DNA from: Anoxybacillus tepidamans PS2
GTDB lineage: Bacteria; Bacillota; Bacilli; Bacillales; Anoxybacillaceae
NCBI RefSeq assembly: GCF_000620165.1
Contig: NZ_JHVN01000003.1
Coordinates: 62,001 to 126,000 of the forward strand
Direction of reading: 5' to 3'
DNA length: 64,000 nucleotides
Under the pieces are notes generated by a model, which saw only the letters and a list, made by a program, of their open reading frames with translations, was not told the DNA's origin and searched no databases. The position numbers were made by a program, and so were the translations under genes. Shown here piece by piece: positions 28,059-37,235 of the stretch; positions within the stretch are counted from its first letter, which is position 1, and every line of letters begins with the position of its first letter.

Positions 28059-28094
28059 AAAAGCCTTTGGACATCCTTGTTCCAAAGGCTTTTC
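28059..28094 (+). terminator. Terminator of the ROK gene
   Basis: AAAGCCTTTGGA pairs with TCCAAAGGCTTT, followed by a short pyrimidine tail. Confidence 0.75.
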
Positions 28095-28278
28095 CATTCT
28101 ATTAATCACCGATCTCGATCACGAACTGAACCGCGCGTTTTCTTCTCTTTTTTCCGCCCAAAAGCATGAACGGGCACTAGCGTTCATCGTGCAAGCTGTA
28201 CTCTCATTCGCAACAGCGCACTTGGCGTCAAACAACAAGGGAAACAAGCGATCCTAATCGCTCAACTGCACCTTGCGT

Positions 28279-30078
28279 TTACTCGCCGATCGTTTCCGGA
28301 TGCCACATATCGTTGATCGCTTTAATTTGCGCCAAATCGCATTTCGGCTTCCGGTCGTACGTCAGCAAACCATTGATTTCCTGCTCGACGTCCGTGAGCT
28401 GCGTATAACAAAAGCCATGCAAAATTTTTGAGCTGTATACCGCCTCGATGACCCGCTTGTAATCTTCAAGAAACTCCTCGGCGCTGCCGGCGGACGTATA
28501 GCCCCATCCAGCATCGCCGCCGGCTTTAAACGCAACCCCACCAAACTCGGTCAATAAAATCGGCTCTCCTTGATGGGCAAAGCCGTTGGCGTAAATGCTG
28601 CGCTTTGCGGGCTGAGAGCGCAAAATCGCCTCTTTCGTCGAAAGCGACGCTTTGAACGCCTCATATTTTTCGCGTTCGTTTTTATGGCCGTGATTGTAGT
28701 TATGGACTGCGCAAATATCCGTTTTCGTCAATTCCCACCCATCGTTCGATACGACAAGGCGCGTTGGGTCTAACGAATGGATGAGATGGTACATTGCCAA
28801 TGAATGATGCTGCTGTTGCCGATCGGAGCGAACATGAGGAATGCCCCAGCTTTCATTTAAAGGCACCCAGGCAACGATGCACGGATGGTTGTAATCGCGC
28901 TCGATGATTTCGATCCACTCGCGCGTCAGCCGAGCGGCCGCATCTCCGCTGAACGACGGCGATGCCGCACATTCGCCCCACACTAAAAAGCCGAGCCGAT
29001 CCGCCCAGTAGAGGAAGCGCGGGTCTTCCACTTTTTGATGCTTGCGGCAGCCGTTGAACCCCATCGCTTTCGCTAGTTCAATATCTTTTTTAAGCGCCTC
29101 ATCGCTCGGCGCCGTCAACAATCCTTCCGGCCAGTAGCCTTGATCGAGCACAAGCTTCTGGTAATACGGCTTGTTGTTCAAGTACACCATGCCGTTTTCC
29201 GCATGGATTTTCCGCATGCCAAAATACGATTCGATTTCATCCAAAACCGTTGCACCTTGCTTCAATACGATTTTCACATCAAACAAATTCGGATGCTCTG
29301 GCGTCCAGCACCAGCCGTCATGGTGGAAACCCGTCCGAAAAATCTTTCGGTTGAACAAGTTGATCGCGCGTTTATTGTACCGTTCATAAATATGAATGCA
29401 ATCGTTCGCCACAAGCTCGTTTTGAAAGCGGATCTCTATTTCCACGCTTTGGTCCGCCTTATTTCCCGCCACTTCAAATTCGACGATCATATCGCCGCGG
29501 TCAAAATCAGGCGTAAAACGAAGTTTCGCAAGGTGGCTGTCTGACAGCGGCTCCAGCCATACCGTCTGCCAAATTCCCGTCGTGCGCGTATACCAAATCG
29601 CATCTGATTTTTCCAGCCAAAATTGTTTGCCGCGCGGAATCGTTTCATCGGCTGAAGGATCTTCTACCCGGACCGTCACCATTTCTGTCTCCCAAGTTAA
29701 GCAATGCGTAATATCGAAATGAAACGGCACATGCCCCCCTTCATGAAACCCGACGAATTGGCCGTTCACATACACCCAAGCGCGATAGTCGACCGCGCCG
29801 AAATGAAGGACGATCGTTTGCCCTTTCCATTCCGGCGGCACGGCAAATGTCCGCTGATACCATACGATATCGTGGAACGACGGATCCCCGATGCCGCTTA
29901 GAGAAGTTTGATACACAAACGGAACGTTAATTTGCTGCCGCTTTTCCGGAAACCGTTCGTACCATCGTTCACCGATTCCTTTATTCTCATCATCAAAGCA
30001 AAAATCCCATGTTCCATTTAAGTTCAGCCATTGTTTTCGCACTAACTGCGGTCTCGGATATTCATTGCGTGCAATCAT
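28279..30078 (-). CDS. GH2 family glycoside hydrolase
   Basis: About 599 residues, without a signal peptide. The GH2 order is visible: jelly-roll sugar-binding domain (about 15-180), immunoglobulin-like domain (about 180-290) and catalytic barrel. The acid/base Glu is in VPLNESWGIP and the nucleophile Glu in LLTEFGGVA. Family activities include beta-galactosidase, beta-glucuronidase and arabinopyranosidase or arabinofuranosidase. Its place after an arabinanase and importer points to an arabinan or arabinogalactan side-chain, but specificity cannot be told. The start at ATG 30078 has AGGTGA five bases upstream; GTG 30087 is an alternative. It follows the GH43 fragment by 45 bp. Confidence 0.88.
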   Translation of the reverse strand: MIARNEYPRPQLVRKQWLNLNGTWDFCFDDENKGIGERWYERFPEKRQQINVPFVYQTSLSGIGDPSFHDIVWYQRTFAVPPEWKGQTIVLHFGAVDYRAWVYVNGQFVGFHEGGHVPFHFDITHCLTWETEMVTVRVEDPSADETIPRGKQFWLEKSDAIWYTRTTGIWQTVWLEPLSDSHLAKLRFTPDFDRGDMIVEFEVAGNKADQSVEIEIRFQNELVANDCIHIYERYNKRAINLFNRKIFRTGFHHDGWCWTPEHPNLFDVKIVLKQGATVLDEIESYFGMRKIHAENGMVYLNNKPYYQKLVLDQGYWPEGLLTAPSDEALKKDIELAKAMGFNGCRKHQKVEDPRFLYWADRLGFLVWGECAASPSFSGDAAARLTREWIEIIERDYNHPCIVAWVPLNESWGIPHVRSDRQQQHHSLAMYHLIHSLDPTRLVVSNDGWELTKTDICAVHNYNHGHKNEREKYEAFKASLSTKEAILRSQPAKRSIYANGFAHQGEPILLTEFGGVAFKAGGDAGWGYTSAGSAEEFLEDYKRVIEAVYSSKILHGFCYTQLTDVEQEINGLLTYDRKPKCDLAQIKAINDMWHPETIGE

Positions 30079-30123
30079 GATCTTCACCTAGCCTCTTATC
30101 ATTTGTTATAAAAACGCTTCCCA

Positions 30124-30384
30124 TTACAGCGCCGTTAAATGTTGTAAAATTGTTCCTTTATACTGTGCACCGTCTCCCTGTGACAGCTGCATGAACGCAT
30201 ATCCAACAGGCGCGATCGCCTCATAGCGGCATACGCGATCCAACATAAAGCGAATCGTCCCCGCTTGCTTCCAAATTTGCAGCTGATGCGACACTTCAAA
30301 GCGATAGTCATCGGAAAGCGGTATAACCGTCGTCTCATCGCCTGACTGAAACCGGAGCTGCCGCGCTGCGAGTAAGTTCGTTAT
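30124..30384 (-). pseudogene. C-terminal fragment of the split GH43 arabinanase gene
   Basis: An 86-codon open frame, without its own start, ending in TAA. It contains QLQIWKQAGTIRF and APVGYAFMQLS, and looks like the C-terminal beta domain (GH43_C) found after the catalytic domain of extracellular arabinanases such as B. subtilis AbnB. Joining it to the upstream part by removing 30385-30594 gives an in-frame protein of 437 residues. The match to GH43_C is from memory, not a search. Confidence 0.65.
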
Positions 30385-30594
30385 CTAGCAAACAAAAAAC
30401 TCATAAACATGTAGCGAGGCAACTCCCTTGCCCAAGCGAAAACCAAGCAAGTCGAACGCGCGGTGAGAACTCACTTACAAAATCCATTGTCATTTCACCG
30501 TTGGAACGGCGGAGCAAGCCTCTCTAAAACCGACGGATACGTTGGTGTTCGCAGGAATCTCCCACTTCAAGCAGGGCTAAGTGGGAGTAGCTCA
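30385..30594 (+). mobile_element. 210-bp IS200/IS605-like element without transposase
   Basis: The right end is a palindrome, CTCCCACTT ... AAGTGGGAGTAG then CTCA, of the IS605/IS1341 type. The body is rich in nested stems (GGCAACTCCCTTGCC, GTGAGAACTCAC, GAGGC with GCCTC, CCGTTGGAACGG), as in TnpB-associated omega RNA. There is no open frame. The left flank is TTAT and no target duplication is seen, which also fits this family. Insertion creates the TGA that ends the upstream GH43 part. Confidence 0.68.
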
Positions 30595-31647
30595 ATTTGT
30601 GTACGGCCCCGGCATCGGACCGGTGCTCGGTTCCCCGCCCTTGACAGTCGGCCAGCCGTTTTTCCATGTGATTCGGTCGAGCATTAACGGTCGCTTTGTA
30701 GCACCGTTCAACAACCGCGGGTCATCCTCATTAATGGCGTGATACACGATCCAATCATTCCCTTTCTTATCCATAATGATCGCATTATGGCCGGGACCGA
30801 CAAATTTTTTCCCGTTCTTCCCGCGTTTTTCATTAAAAGAAAGGATCGTTGTGCCTCCCCCTTCAAGAAGCGAAACCCCTTTTTCGTCTTTGTACGGCCC
30901 TTTGACGGAGGAAGCGCGTCCGACTTTAACATGATAAGTGCTATTTTCCCCTTCACAGCAGCTGCCGGACGAACCAAAAAAGTAATAAAATCCGTTGCGC
31001 TTGATTATATACGGCGCTTCATAGCTGGCGTCGGCAATTTGAAACTTGTCCCCGACGGTATGCAAGCCGTCAGCAGCAAGCTGAATGCCGTAAATGCCGT
31101 GAAAGCTTCCCCAAAATAAATACAACGTTCCGTCGTCATCTTTGAACAGCTGTGGGTCGATCGAGTTGGCTACGCCGATGCTTTCGCTCGTAAATAGAGG
31201 GCCGTGGTCGATAAATGTACCGCCCGGCTTATCGGCGGTCGCTACGCCAATTGCCGGATTCGAGTCTCCCCAAAGCGAAACGGCATAATATAAGTAGTAT
31301 TTGCCGTTTGCATGCCTAGAAATATCGGGAGCCCATAACCCGCCTCCCCCCTCTTTCCAACCTGGCTTTTGCATAAAGGCGTCCCGATAAAACTTCCAAT
31401 GAATTAAATCTTTCGAACGGATAATGGGGATCGCATGGGGCCCGCGCCCATCGCCCCAGTCATCTTCCGTGCCGTAAGCGTAATAATAGCCATCGTCCCC
31501 TCGAATAATGGACGGATCGGCAAAAGTCGGGCCAAACACCGGGTTCTCGTAGCTTGCCGGCTTTTGCAGCGCATGCCAACCGAAGCCAATGGCAGCCGAA
31601 ACAAGCAGAGCCGCCGCCGCATACCCTACCGTTTTTTTCTTGTTCAT
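30592..31647 (-). pseudogene. abnB: GH43 endo-1,5-alpha-L-arabinanase, interrupted (catalytic part)
   Basis: 351 codons from ATG to a TGA supplied by the inserted element. An N-terminal hydrophobic segment (VGYAAAALLVSAAIGFG) acts as signal peptide or anchor. The five-bladed propeller has its catalytic acids in TFADPSII, NSIDPQLF and ASYEAPYI. It would cut arabinan outside the cell. The catalytic domain seems complete, so partial activity is possible although the C-terminal domain is lost. It follows two ABC permease genes in an arabino-oligosaccharide uptake unit. Confidence 0.8.
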
Positions 31648-31682
31648 GCCCTCACCTTCTCATTACGTTGCCGCGCTGGGCT

Positions 31683-32516
31683 TTATTTGATTCCCGATTG
31701 GGTGACCGCTTTGACAAATGATTTCTGGCCGATTAAAAAGACGAGCAAAACCGGAATCGTCGCGATTGTCGACAGCGCCATCATTTTATTCGGTGAATTC
31801 ACATAGCTTCCTTGCGTCATAATCGCGATCCCGGCCGTCAGCGTCCGCATTTCGTCGGAGTTGGTCGCATACAGCGGCCAAACGAAATCGTTGAACACGC
31901 CCATGAACGTTAAAATGGCGAGCGTCCATAACGCCGGCTTGGCGCTCGGCAGCAAAATCCGATAAAAAATTTGAAACTTATTGGCCCCGTCTAAATAAGC
32001 CGCTTCCTCAATTTCTTTTGGGAACGACGTGAAAAATTGGTAAAGCAAAAACACACCGAACGCTCCGGATGTATAAGGCAAAATAAGCGCCCAATACGTG
32101 TCAATTAATTGCAGTTTGCTAAACTCGGCGTACAGCGGCAAAAACCAAACAATGCTTGGAATCATCATCGTTCCAACAATCATGGCCAAAATGACATTTT
32201 TAAATGGAACGTCCAAACGCGCAAGCCCATAAGCAGCCAACGCATCAATCGCTACGACAAGCACCGTTGTAACGACGCCGACAAACAAAGAGTTAAACAC
32301 CCAGCGCCAAATCGGGACGTTCAAGTCACCCCCCGTCAATACATTCACGTAATTCGCTACGGTCGGATGGTCGGGAATGATATTCAAGTTAGGCAATATC
32401 GCTTCCACATCATCTTTAAACGATATCGAAACCATCCATAAAAGCGGTGCGATAAAAACAACGGCTAAGACGCTTGCAATAATAATAGAGAGTATTGGCT
32501 TTATATATTTCTTCAT
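31683..32516 (-). CDS. Arabino-oligosaccharide ABC transporter permease (MalG type)
   Basis: A 277-residue protein with six helices and the coupling motif EAAYLDGANKFQIFYRILLP of sugar permeases. The start is ATG 32516; GAGAGGAG precedes by eight bases, whereas the GTG at 32525 abuts that site. The start lies just inside the stop of the partner permease gene. In Geobacillus stearothermophilus the equivalent gene is abnJ; that assignment is by context. Confidence 0.87.
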   Translation of the reverse strand: MKKYIKPILSIIIASVLAVVFIAPLLWMVSISFKDDVEAILPNLNIIPDHPTVANYVNVLTGGDLNVPIWRWVFNSLFVGVVTTVLVVAIDALAAYGLARLDVPFKNVILAMIVGTMMIPSIVWFLPLYAEFSKLQLIDTYWALILPYTSGAFGVFLLYQFFTSFPKEIEEAAYLDGANKFQIFYRILLPSAKPALWTLAILTFMGVFNDFVWPLYATNSDEMRTLTAGIAIMTQGSYVNSPNKMMALSTIATIPVLLVFLIGQKSFVKAVTQSGIK

Positions 32517-32521
32517 ACAAG

Positions 32522-33496
32522 TCACTCCTCTCTTTCTCTCGTTAGACGGAACTGAATGATCGAAATCACTATGATCATTAGCGCCATTAATAAAGCCATC
32601 GCCGACGCTGCTCCCATCTTATGCTGACCGAACGCTACATCAAACACGTTCATTAGTAATACCGTCGTCTCGGAGCCTGGTCCGCCGCGCGTCATTAAAA
32701 ACGGTTGAGCGTAAATATTAAATGAAGCGATCGTGGAGGTAATAATGATAAAAATCATGATTTTGCGAATCGAAGGCAACGTGATATAAAGAAATCGCTG
32801 CCACGCGTTCGCCCCATCGATTTTTGCCGCCTCGTACATTTCTTCCGACACTTCGTTGAGCGCATTGATAAAAATAAGCATATTAAACCCGATCGTCCAC
32901 CATAAAGTCGCGCCGACAAGAGCGATCCACGCCCACGGCAAATCCGTCAGCCAGCCGATTTGCGACGGAAGGTGGAACTTGCTTAATACGATATTTAACA
33001 ATCCCGCATTCGTATCAAACACGCGAATGAAAATGACCGCCATAACAGATGCCGAGATCGCATAAGGGGTGAAAAAAATGGTGCGGAACACCGAGCGTAC
33101 TTTAGCGGGAAGCGAATTCACCAACAGCGCTAGCGCCAAACCAACGATGATTAGAAAAGGAACAGAATAAACGACAAATTTAACGGTTCCTAGTAATCCT
33201 TGAAAAAAGCTCGTATGCAAATAGTCGCCTTTTTTAAAGATATCAATATAATTTTTCAGACCGACAAACGCATGCTTCGATGAAAGAAGCTCATAATCTT
33301 GAAAACTCATAACAATTCCGTAAACGAGCGGATATGCAAGAAAGGCAACAAAGCAAATTAAATAAGGAAGAACAAATAGACTCGATGTGAATTGCGATTT
33401 CCATTTCGATTTTACCGTCCTTGTTTGAAATGAACGGTTCATCGGCGTTTCTATAGGTGCTTGCGATGCCGGATGCGGATTGAAATTCCCTTCCAT
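32522..33496 (-). CDS. Arabino-oligosaccharide ABC transporter permease (MalF type)
   Basis: A 324-residue protein with a cytoplasmic Pro/Ser-rich N-terminus, six helices and the EAA loop YEAAKIDGANAWQRFLYITLP. It pairs with the following permease and the lipoprotein encoded upstream (abnF-like by context). No ATPase gene is in the cluster. Confidence 0.87.
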   Translation of the reverse strand: MEGNFNPHPASQAPIETPMNRSFQTRTVKSKWKSQFTSSLFVLPYLICFVAFLAYPLVYGIVMSFQDYELLSSKHAFVGLKNYIDIFKKGDYLHTSFFQGLLGTVKFVVYSVPFLIIVGLALALLVNSLPAKVRSVFRTIFFTPYAISASVMAVIFIRVFDTNAGLLNIVLSKFHLPSQIGWLTDLPWAWIALVGATLWWTIGFNMLIFINALNEVSEEMYEAAKIDGANAWQRFLYITLPSIRKIMIFIIITSTIASFNIYAQPFLMTRGGPGSETTVLLMNVFDVAFGQHKMGAASAMALLMALMIIVISIIQFRLTREREE

Positions 33497-33556
33497 AAAT
33501 TCACCATCCTCTCTTATTCAATCAGGCAGGTGATGCCACCTGCCTGATTGAATTCG

Positions 33557-34828
33557 CTATTTTACTTGCAATGCTTTTTCCTGAGCTTCATCGAGCGCTT
33601 TTTGCGGATCTTTTTGACCGAGAAGCACAAGGTTGATTTCCTTATAAAGATCGGCCGTCATCGCGCCCCAGTTAATGATAGGCGGGTTGAACTGGGCATA
33701 ATCGAATTCTTGGGCGACGATTGTTTGCTGTTTTGTTAATTGCTTAAATTCATCGCTTGCCAATACTTGCTTGGATGCTACGGCCTGACCGGACTGTGCC
33801 CAATCGATTGAATGGCCGGCTACGTACTTTAAGAAATCGCCGATGCCTTCAAGCACTTTTGCATCCGTCACGTCTTTCGGAATGACAAAATTGTGAGAAC
33901 CCGCCTGCACCGCTTGCTGCTTTGTTCCAAGTTGCGGCACAGGGGCAACACCGTAATTGATTTTCGCCTTGTCAAATTGGTCTTTCATCCACGGACCGTT
34001 CAACTGCATGGCGTTTTTCCCTTGTAAAAACAGCGTCACTTCTCCGTCTTGGGCCACTTTTTCCGGCGAAACTTTATACTTGTACACTAAATCCTTTAAG
34101 AATGTCAACGCTTCTACCGCTTCCGGCGAGTTCAATTGCGGCTTTCCTTGTTCATCCGCAAGCTTGGCTCCGTTTTGTCCCACAACGGTCGGGAAGATGA
34201 ACTGCTGCGGCCAAAGCGTCGGAACGACATAGCCCCATTGTCCTTTCGATTTGTCAGTCAATTTTTGCGCAGCCTCGATGAACTCTTCGCGGTTTGTCGG
34301 CGGATGATCGATGCCAGCCGCTTTAAAGAGATCTTTGTTGTAATAAAGCACAAGCGGATGGATATCGAGCGGAATGCCGTACCATTTGCCGTCGATTGTT
34401 GCGTATTTCACAGGAGCTTCTACATAATCTTCTTTTTTGATGCCTGCTTTAGCGGCGATATCATCAACCGGCTGCAACTGCCCTTTCTTTTGGTATGTAG
34501 GAATGTTGTCAACATGCATAATCATCAAATCCGGGCGCTTTTTGCCTGTGCTTAGCGCTAAATCCACCTGCTTATAATACTCACCGTTAGGAATGATTTG
34601 GAACTTCACATAATACTTGTCTGATTGCTTGTTGTAATTGTCGACAATTTTCTTCATAAATGGGCCGTCCGCACCAGAAAACGGCGTCCAAAATGTAATT
34701 TCCTGTTTGCCGCTCGATGACGGCGAAGACGTTTCTTCCGTTGACTTAGAGCTGCATCCGGCCAACGCCAAGGACGTTCCTAAAACGGCGGCTGCCGCAA
34801 TGCCCCACGCTCGCTTCCACAAACCCAT
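33557..34828 (-). CDS. Arabino-oligosaccharide-binding lipoprotein
   Basis: A 423-residue family 1 extracellular solute-binding protein. A lipobox LALAGCSS is followed by a Ser-rich linker and the start of the binding fold (EITFWTPFSGADG); GIPLDIHPLVLYYNKDLF is a typical segment. The start is ATG 34828 with AAAGGGGG upstream; the longer reading frame has no site. First gene of the arabinan uptake unit (abnE-like by context). Confidence 0.88.
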   Translation of the reverse strand: MGLWKRAWGIAAAAVLGTSLALAGCSSKSTEETSSPSSSGKQEITFWTPFSGADGPFMKKIVDNYNKQSDKYYVKFQIIPNGEYYKQVDLALSTGKKRPDLMIMHVDNIPTYQKKGQLQPVDDIAAKAGIKKEDYVEAPVKYATIDGKWYGIPLDIHPLVLYYNKDLFKAAGIDHPPTNREEFIEAAQKLTDKSKGQWGYVVPTLWPQQFIFPTVVGQNGAKLADEQGKPQLNSPEAVEALTFLKDLVYKYKVSPEKVAQDGEVTLFLQGKNAMQLNGPWMKDQFDKAKINYGVAPVPQLGTKQQAVQAGSHNFVIPKDVTDAKVLEGIGDFLKYVAGHSIDWAQSGQAVASKQVLASDEFKQLTKQQTIVAQEFDYAQFNPPIINWGAMTADLYKEINLVLLGQKDPQKALDEAQEKALQVK

Positions 34829-35003
34829 AAATATACCCCCTTTAATTAATAATCCCCATCTAGTTTTATATAAAAAACTAGCAGGAATCTTTAAAAAAAT
34901 GGTTGGATTTTGCCATACAGATGCCAAAAATCGACGCGTTTCCCACTAAGGAAGCAAAAAACCAGGGAGACGATCGTCCATCTGTACACACTGCCATAGG
35001 AAT
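34829..35003. other. Long untranslated leader of the arabinan uptake unit
   Basis: The promoter at 35094-35122 implies a leader of about 260 nt. No open frame or terminator is obvious in this part; it contains a weak inverted repeat ATCTAGTTTT/AAAACTAG. Confidence 0.4.
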
Positions 35004-35017
35004 TGTTTGCGCTTTCA
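35004..35017 (-). promoter_or_regulatory. cre-like site downstream of the arabinan promoter
   Basis: On the minus strand TGAAAGCGCAAACA matches the cre pattern WTGNAANCGNWNNCW at its core. It lies about 70 bp after the predicted start site, where CcpA could act as a roadblock. Confidence 0.55.
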
Positions 35018-35084
35018 TAAAGTTGCTAAAAAATAGGAACGTGCGATCTTTGATCTTGCAAATCTCTTAACTTAATTAAATTTA

Positions 35085-35122
35085 TTTACTTTAATATTAG
35101 TAAACAATGAAATGTTTGTCAA
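35085..35122 (-). promoter_or_regulatory. Promoter and LacI-type operator of the arabinan uptake unit
   Basis: On the minus strand TTGACA (35117-35122), 17 bp, TAATAT (35094-35099). The -10 lies within a palindrome with arms TTTACT and AGTAAA (35085-35104), the same half-site as at galK and near the alpha-galactoside regulator. Confidence 0.75.
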
Positions 35123-35155
35123 CGCTATCTCTTTTGATTTTTCCGAAAACTTTAA

Positions 35156-36241
35156 TTATTTTACTAAGATGTCAGGACGCAAGTACATTTGTTGATTTAC
35201 TTCCGTCTCGATATAAACCCAATCGCCCGTATGTGTTAGAAACTCATTTTCGTTCTCTTTCACTAAAATCGTGTCTTCTGATTTAATTCCTTTAATAGCC
35301 GGATTCCAAGCAAACGCTTGATGCAACTGGACCACTTCTTCTCTTTCCGGCGTCGCTAGAAACTCGCGTGTGGCGTATCCTGTCGGGCCTCCTTGATGCA
35401 AGTATTTCCAATCATTTAGGAACCCTGCTTCCTCGTAAGCTGTGACCGCTTGCCGGAAAATATCTTTAATCATCACTCCCGGCCTTGTTGAAGCATTCAT
35501 GATAGCATCAATTCGCGCAAGCTTTCGCTTATTTTCTTCGAGTTCTTGCGGCAGCTTGCCAAAATGAACAAAACGAGTCGCGTTGGCGATCAGTCCCCAT
35601 TTTTCCGCACAGATGACAACCATCGCATATTTTTCGAGTTTTTTACTCGTCGGAATCGGATGGCGGTACTTAAACACACGGTCATCGGTAGAAACTAAAA
35701 TAACGTGCGGACAAATTCCTTCCTTCATCACTTTAGCCGCTAAATGCGCCGCGATTTCATGTTCCGTCCATCCTGGTTCGATTTCTTTGCACGTGCTTTC
35801 AACTGCCCAAGCCGACTTTTTTCCCAACCAGCGGTATTTTTCCATTTCTTCCTCGCTAAGACAAAAGCGCAATGTCGCCAACTCACTGCTTAAATCAATA
35901 AGCCCAGCAACCGGCGCATCGCTCGCGATATTTTTTCCAGCGCCCAGCTCTCGAATCGCCCGATCCTGCTCTTCATACCATTCAGTCGCGATAAACTCCA
36001 CCTCTCCTCCCAGCAATTCCTCGTCGCGAATTCTTGCATACTCCATTCGATTGGTGACGCAGTACACTTTGTCTCTGAACACCAAAAGATCAGCTACTCC
36101 TAATTCAGTAGTATTTACGATGTGGTTGCTTCCCCCTCCTGTGAGCCAAGCGAAGTTGCTCCGTTTGCGAAACAACACTCCATCTAAATGGTTGTGATCC
36201 ATAAATCGCCGCACTTTCTGTATCGCCGTTTCCGCAATCAA
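35156..36241 (-). CDS. M24 peptidase-like protein, probably lacking metal ligands
   Basis: A 361-residue protein with the two-domain creatinase/aminopeptidase P layout: N-terminal domain (about 1-130) and pita-bread domain (about 135-350). The M24 metal ligands do not line up. The usual Asp-rich strand reads AEKWGLIANATRFVHFG, and the late glutamates are in ILVKENENEF. A catalytic metal pair therefore seems unlikely. Such proteins occur beside sugar operons in Bacillales with unknown roles. The start is a TTG at 36241 after AAAAGGAGTGG. It lies between the arabinan and alpha-galactosidase clusters. Confidence 0.7.
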   Translation of the reverse strand: MIAETAIQKVRRFMDHNHLDGVLFRKRSNFAWLTGGGSNHIVNTTELGVADLLVFRDKVYCVTNRMEYARIRDEELLGGEVEFIATEWYEEQDRAIRELGAGKNIASDAPVAGLIDLSSELATLRFCLSEEEMEKYRWLGKKSAWAVESTCKEIEPGWTEHEIAAHLAAKVMKEGICPHVILVSTDDRVFKYRHPIPTSKKLEKYAMVVICAEKWGLIANATRFVHFGKLPQELEENKRKLARIDAIMNASTRPGVMIKDIFRQAVTAYEEAGFLNDWKYLHQGGPTGYATREFLATPEREEVVQLHQAFAWNPAIKGIKSEDTILVKENENEFLTHTGDWVYIETEVNQQMYLRPDILVK

Positions 36242-36415
36242 ATGAAACCACTCCTTTTCTACTCTTAAAAAACTTTATTAAATTAATTAATATTTTATAA
36301 TTGATCTGTCCTTTCTTCAACCTTTTTTCTATATACTTGAAACGAATTTTGCTGAAAATACGTATAACATAGTAAAAATCGCTTCATGCTATAAAGAAAA
36401 ACGGAGGATTCAACG

Positions 36416-37189
36416 ATGGAAACGAAACAGCTTCTCCAACAAGAACTACGGAACATTGAACAGTGGGAACGCAGCCAGAAAGACCTATGGTTTTGGGAAA
36501 AGCTTGCAAGGTTGCCGTTCAAGATGCTTGATAAACTCACTCCTGCCATCGTACATAAAAAGCTCGGACAATTGCTTGACGAACTAGGCGGTTACATTCA
36601 AACAGGCGGGCAATATTTAGTGAGCGAAGAAAAAATGCTGGCGAAGTTTTCGGTTTCCACTATTAGCGAAATTGCTGATATGCCAATTGAAACGATGGAC
36701 CGCGTCTGTGAAGAACTAATTGAATCACGCGTCTCTTTCGCCCAATATCAAGGGGCGACAACCGGAGTGGGCGGCGTATTTACACTAGCGATTGATATTC
36801 CTGCTCTTCTTGGACTTGCGCTAAAAACGCTGCAAGAAATCGCCATCATATACGGATACAACCCGAAGGAAAAGAAAGAGCGCATTTTTATCGTCAAATG
36901 CCTGCAATTTGCCTCGAGCGACATTGTCGGAAAAAAGGCGATTCTCCAGCAGCTGACATCGTTTTCTAATGACCACCAGCAAGTATTCTCCCAGCTGCAA
37001 GGCTGGCGGGAAGTCATCATGACATTTCGCGACCAATACGGCTGGAAAAAGCTGTTCCAATTCGTTCCGATCGTCGGCATTATTTTCGGAGCGATGTCCA
37101 ACAGAATGTTTATCAAAGACATCGCCGAAGCCGGAAAAATGCTGTATCGAAAGCGGCGCATTTTAGAAAAACTCGAAAAAATAAAATGA
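36416..37189 (+). CDS. EcsC-family protein
   Basis: A 257-residue protein matching the EcsC family. It has a helical N-terminus, a central glycine-rich segment (GATTGVGGVFTLAIDIPALL) and a terminal hydrophobic stretch (FVPIVGIIFGAMSNR). EcsC accompanies the EcsAB transporter in B. subtilis, but stand-alone members are widespread and of unknown function. AACGGAGG precedes the ATG. It is the only plus-strand gene among the sugar operons. Confidence 0.82.
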   Translation: METKQLLQQELRNIEQWERSQKDLWFWEKLARLPFKMLDKLTPAIVHKKLGQLLDELGGYIQTGGQYLVSEEKMLAKFSVSTISEIADMPIETMDRVCEELIESRVSFAQYQGATTGVGGVFTLAIDIPALLGLALKTLQEIAIIYGYNPKEKKERIFIVKCLQFASSDIVGKKAILQQLTSFSNDHQQVFSQLQGWREVIMTFRDQYGWKKLFQFVPIVGIIFGAMSNRMFIKDIAEAGKMLYRKRRILEKLEKIK

Positions 37190-37225
37190 GGGTGTCCAAA
37201 TGCCAGGACCCCTCATCGAACGATT
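37190..37225. terminator. Hairpin between ecsC-like gene and alpha-galactosidase gene
   Basis: GAGGGTGTCC pairs with AGGACCCCTC between two convergent genes. The T-run is weak on both sides, so terminator function is likely but not certain. Confidence 0.5.
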
Positions 37226-37235
37226 TCCCTTTGCA

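Noticed and set aside
35583-36197. 204-residue plus-strand frame opposite the M24-like gene
   Set aside because: Codon pattern and Ser-rich composition indicate an antisense shadow, and no ribosome binding site is present.
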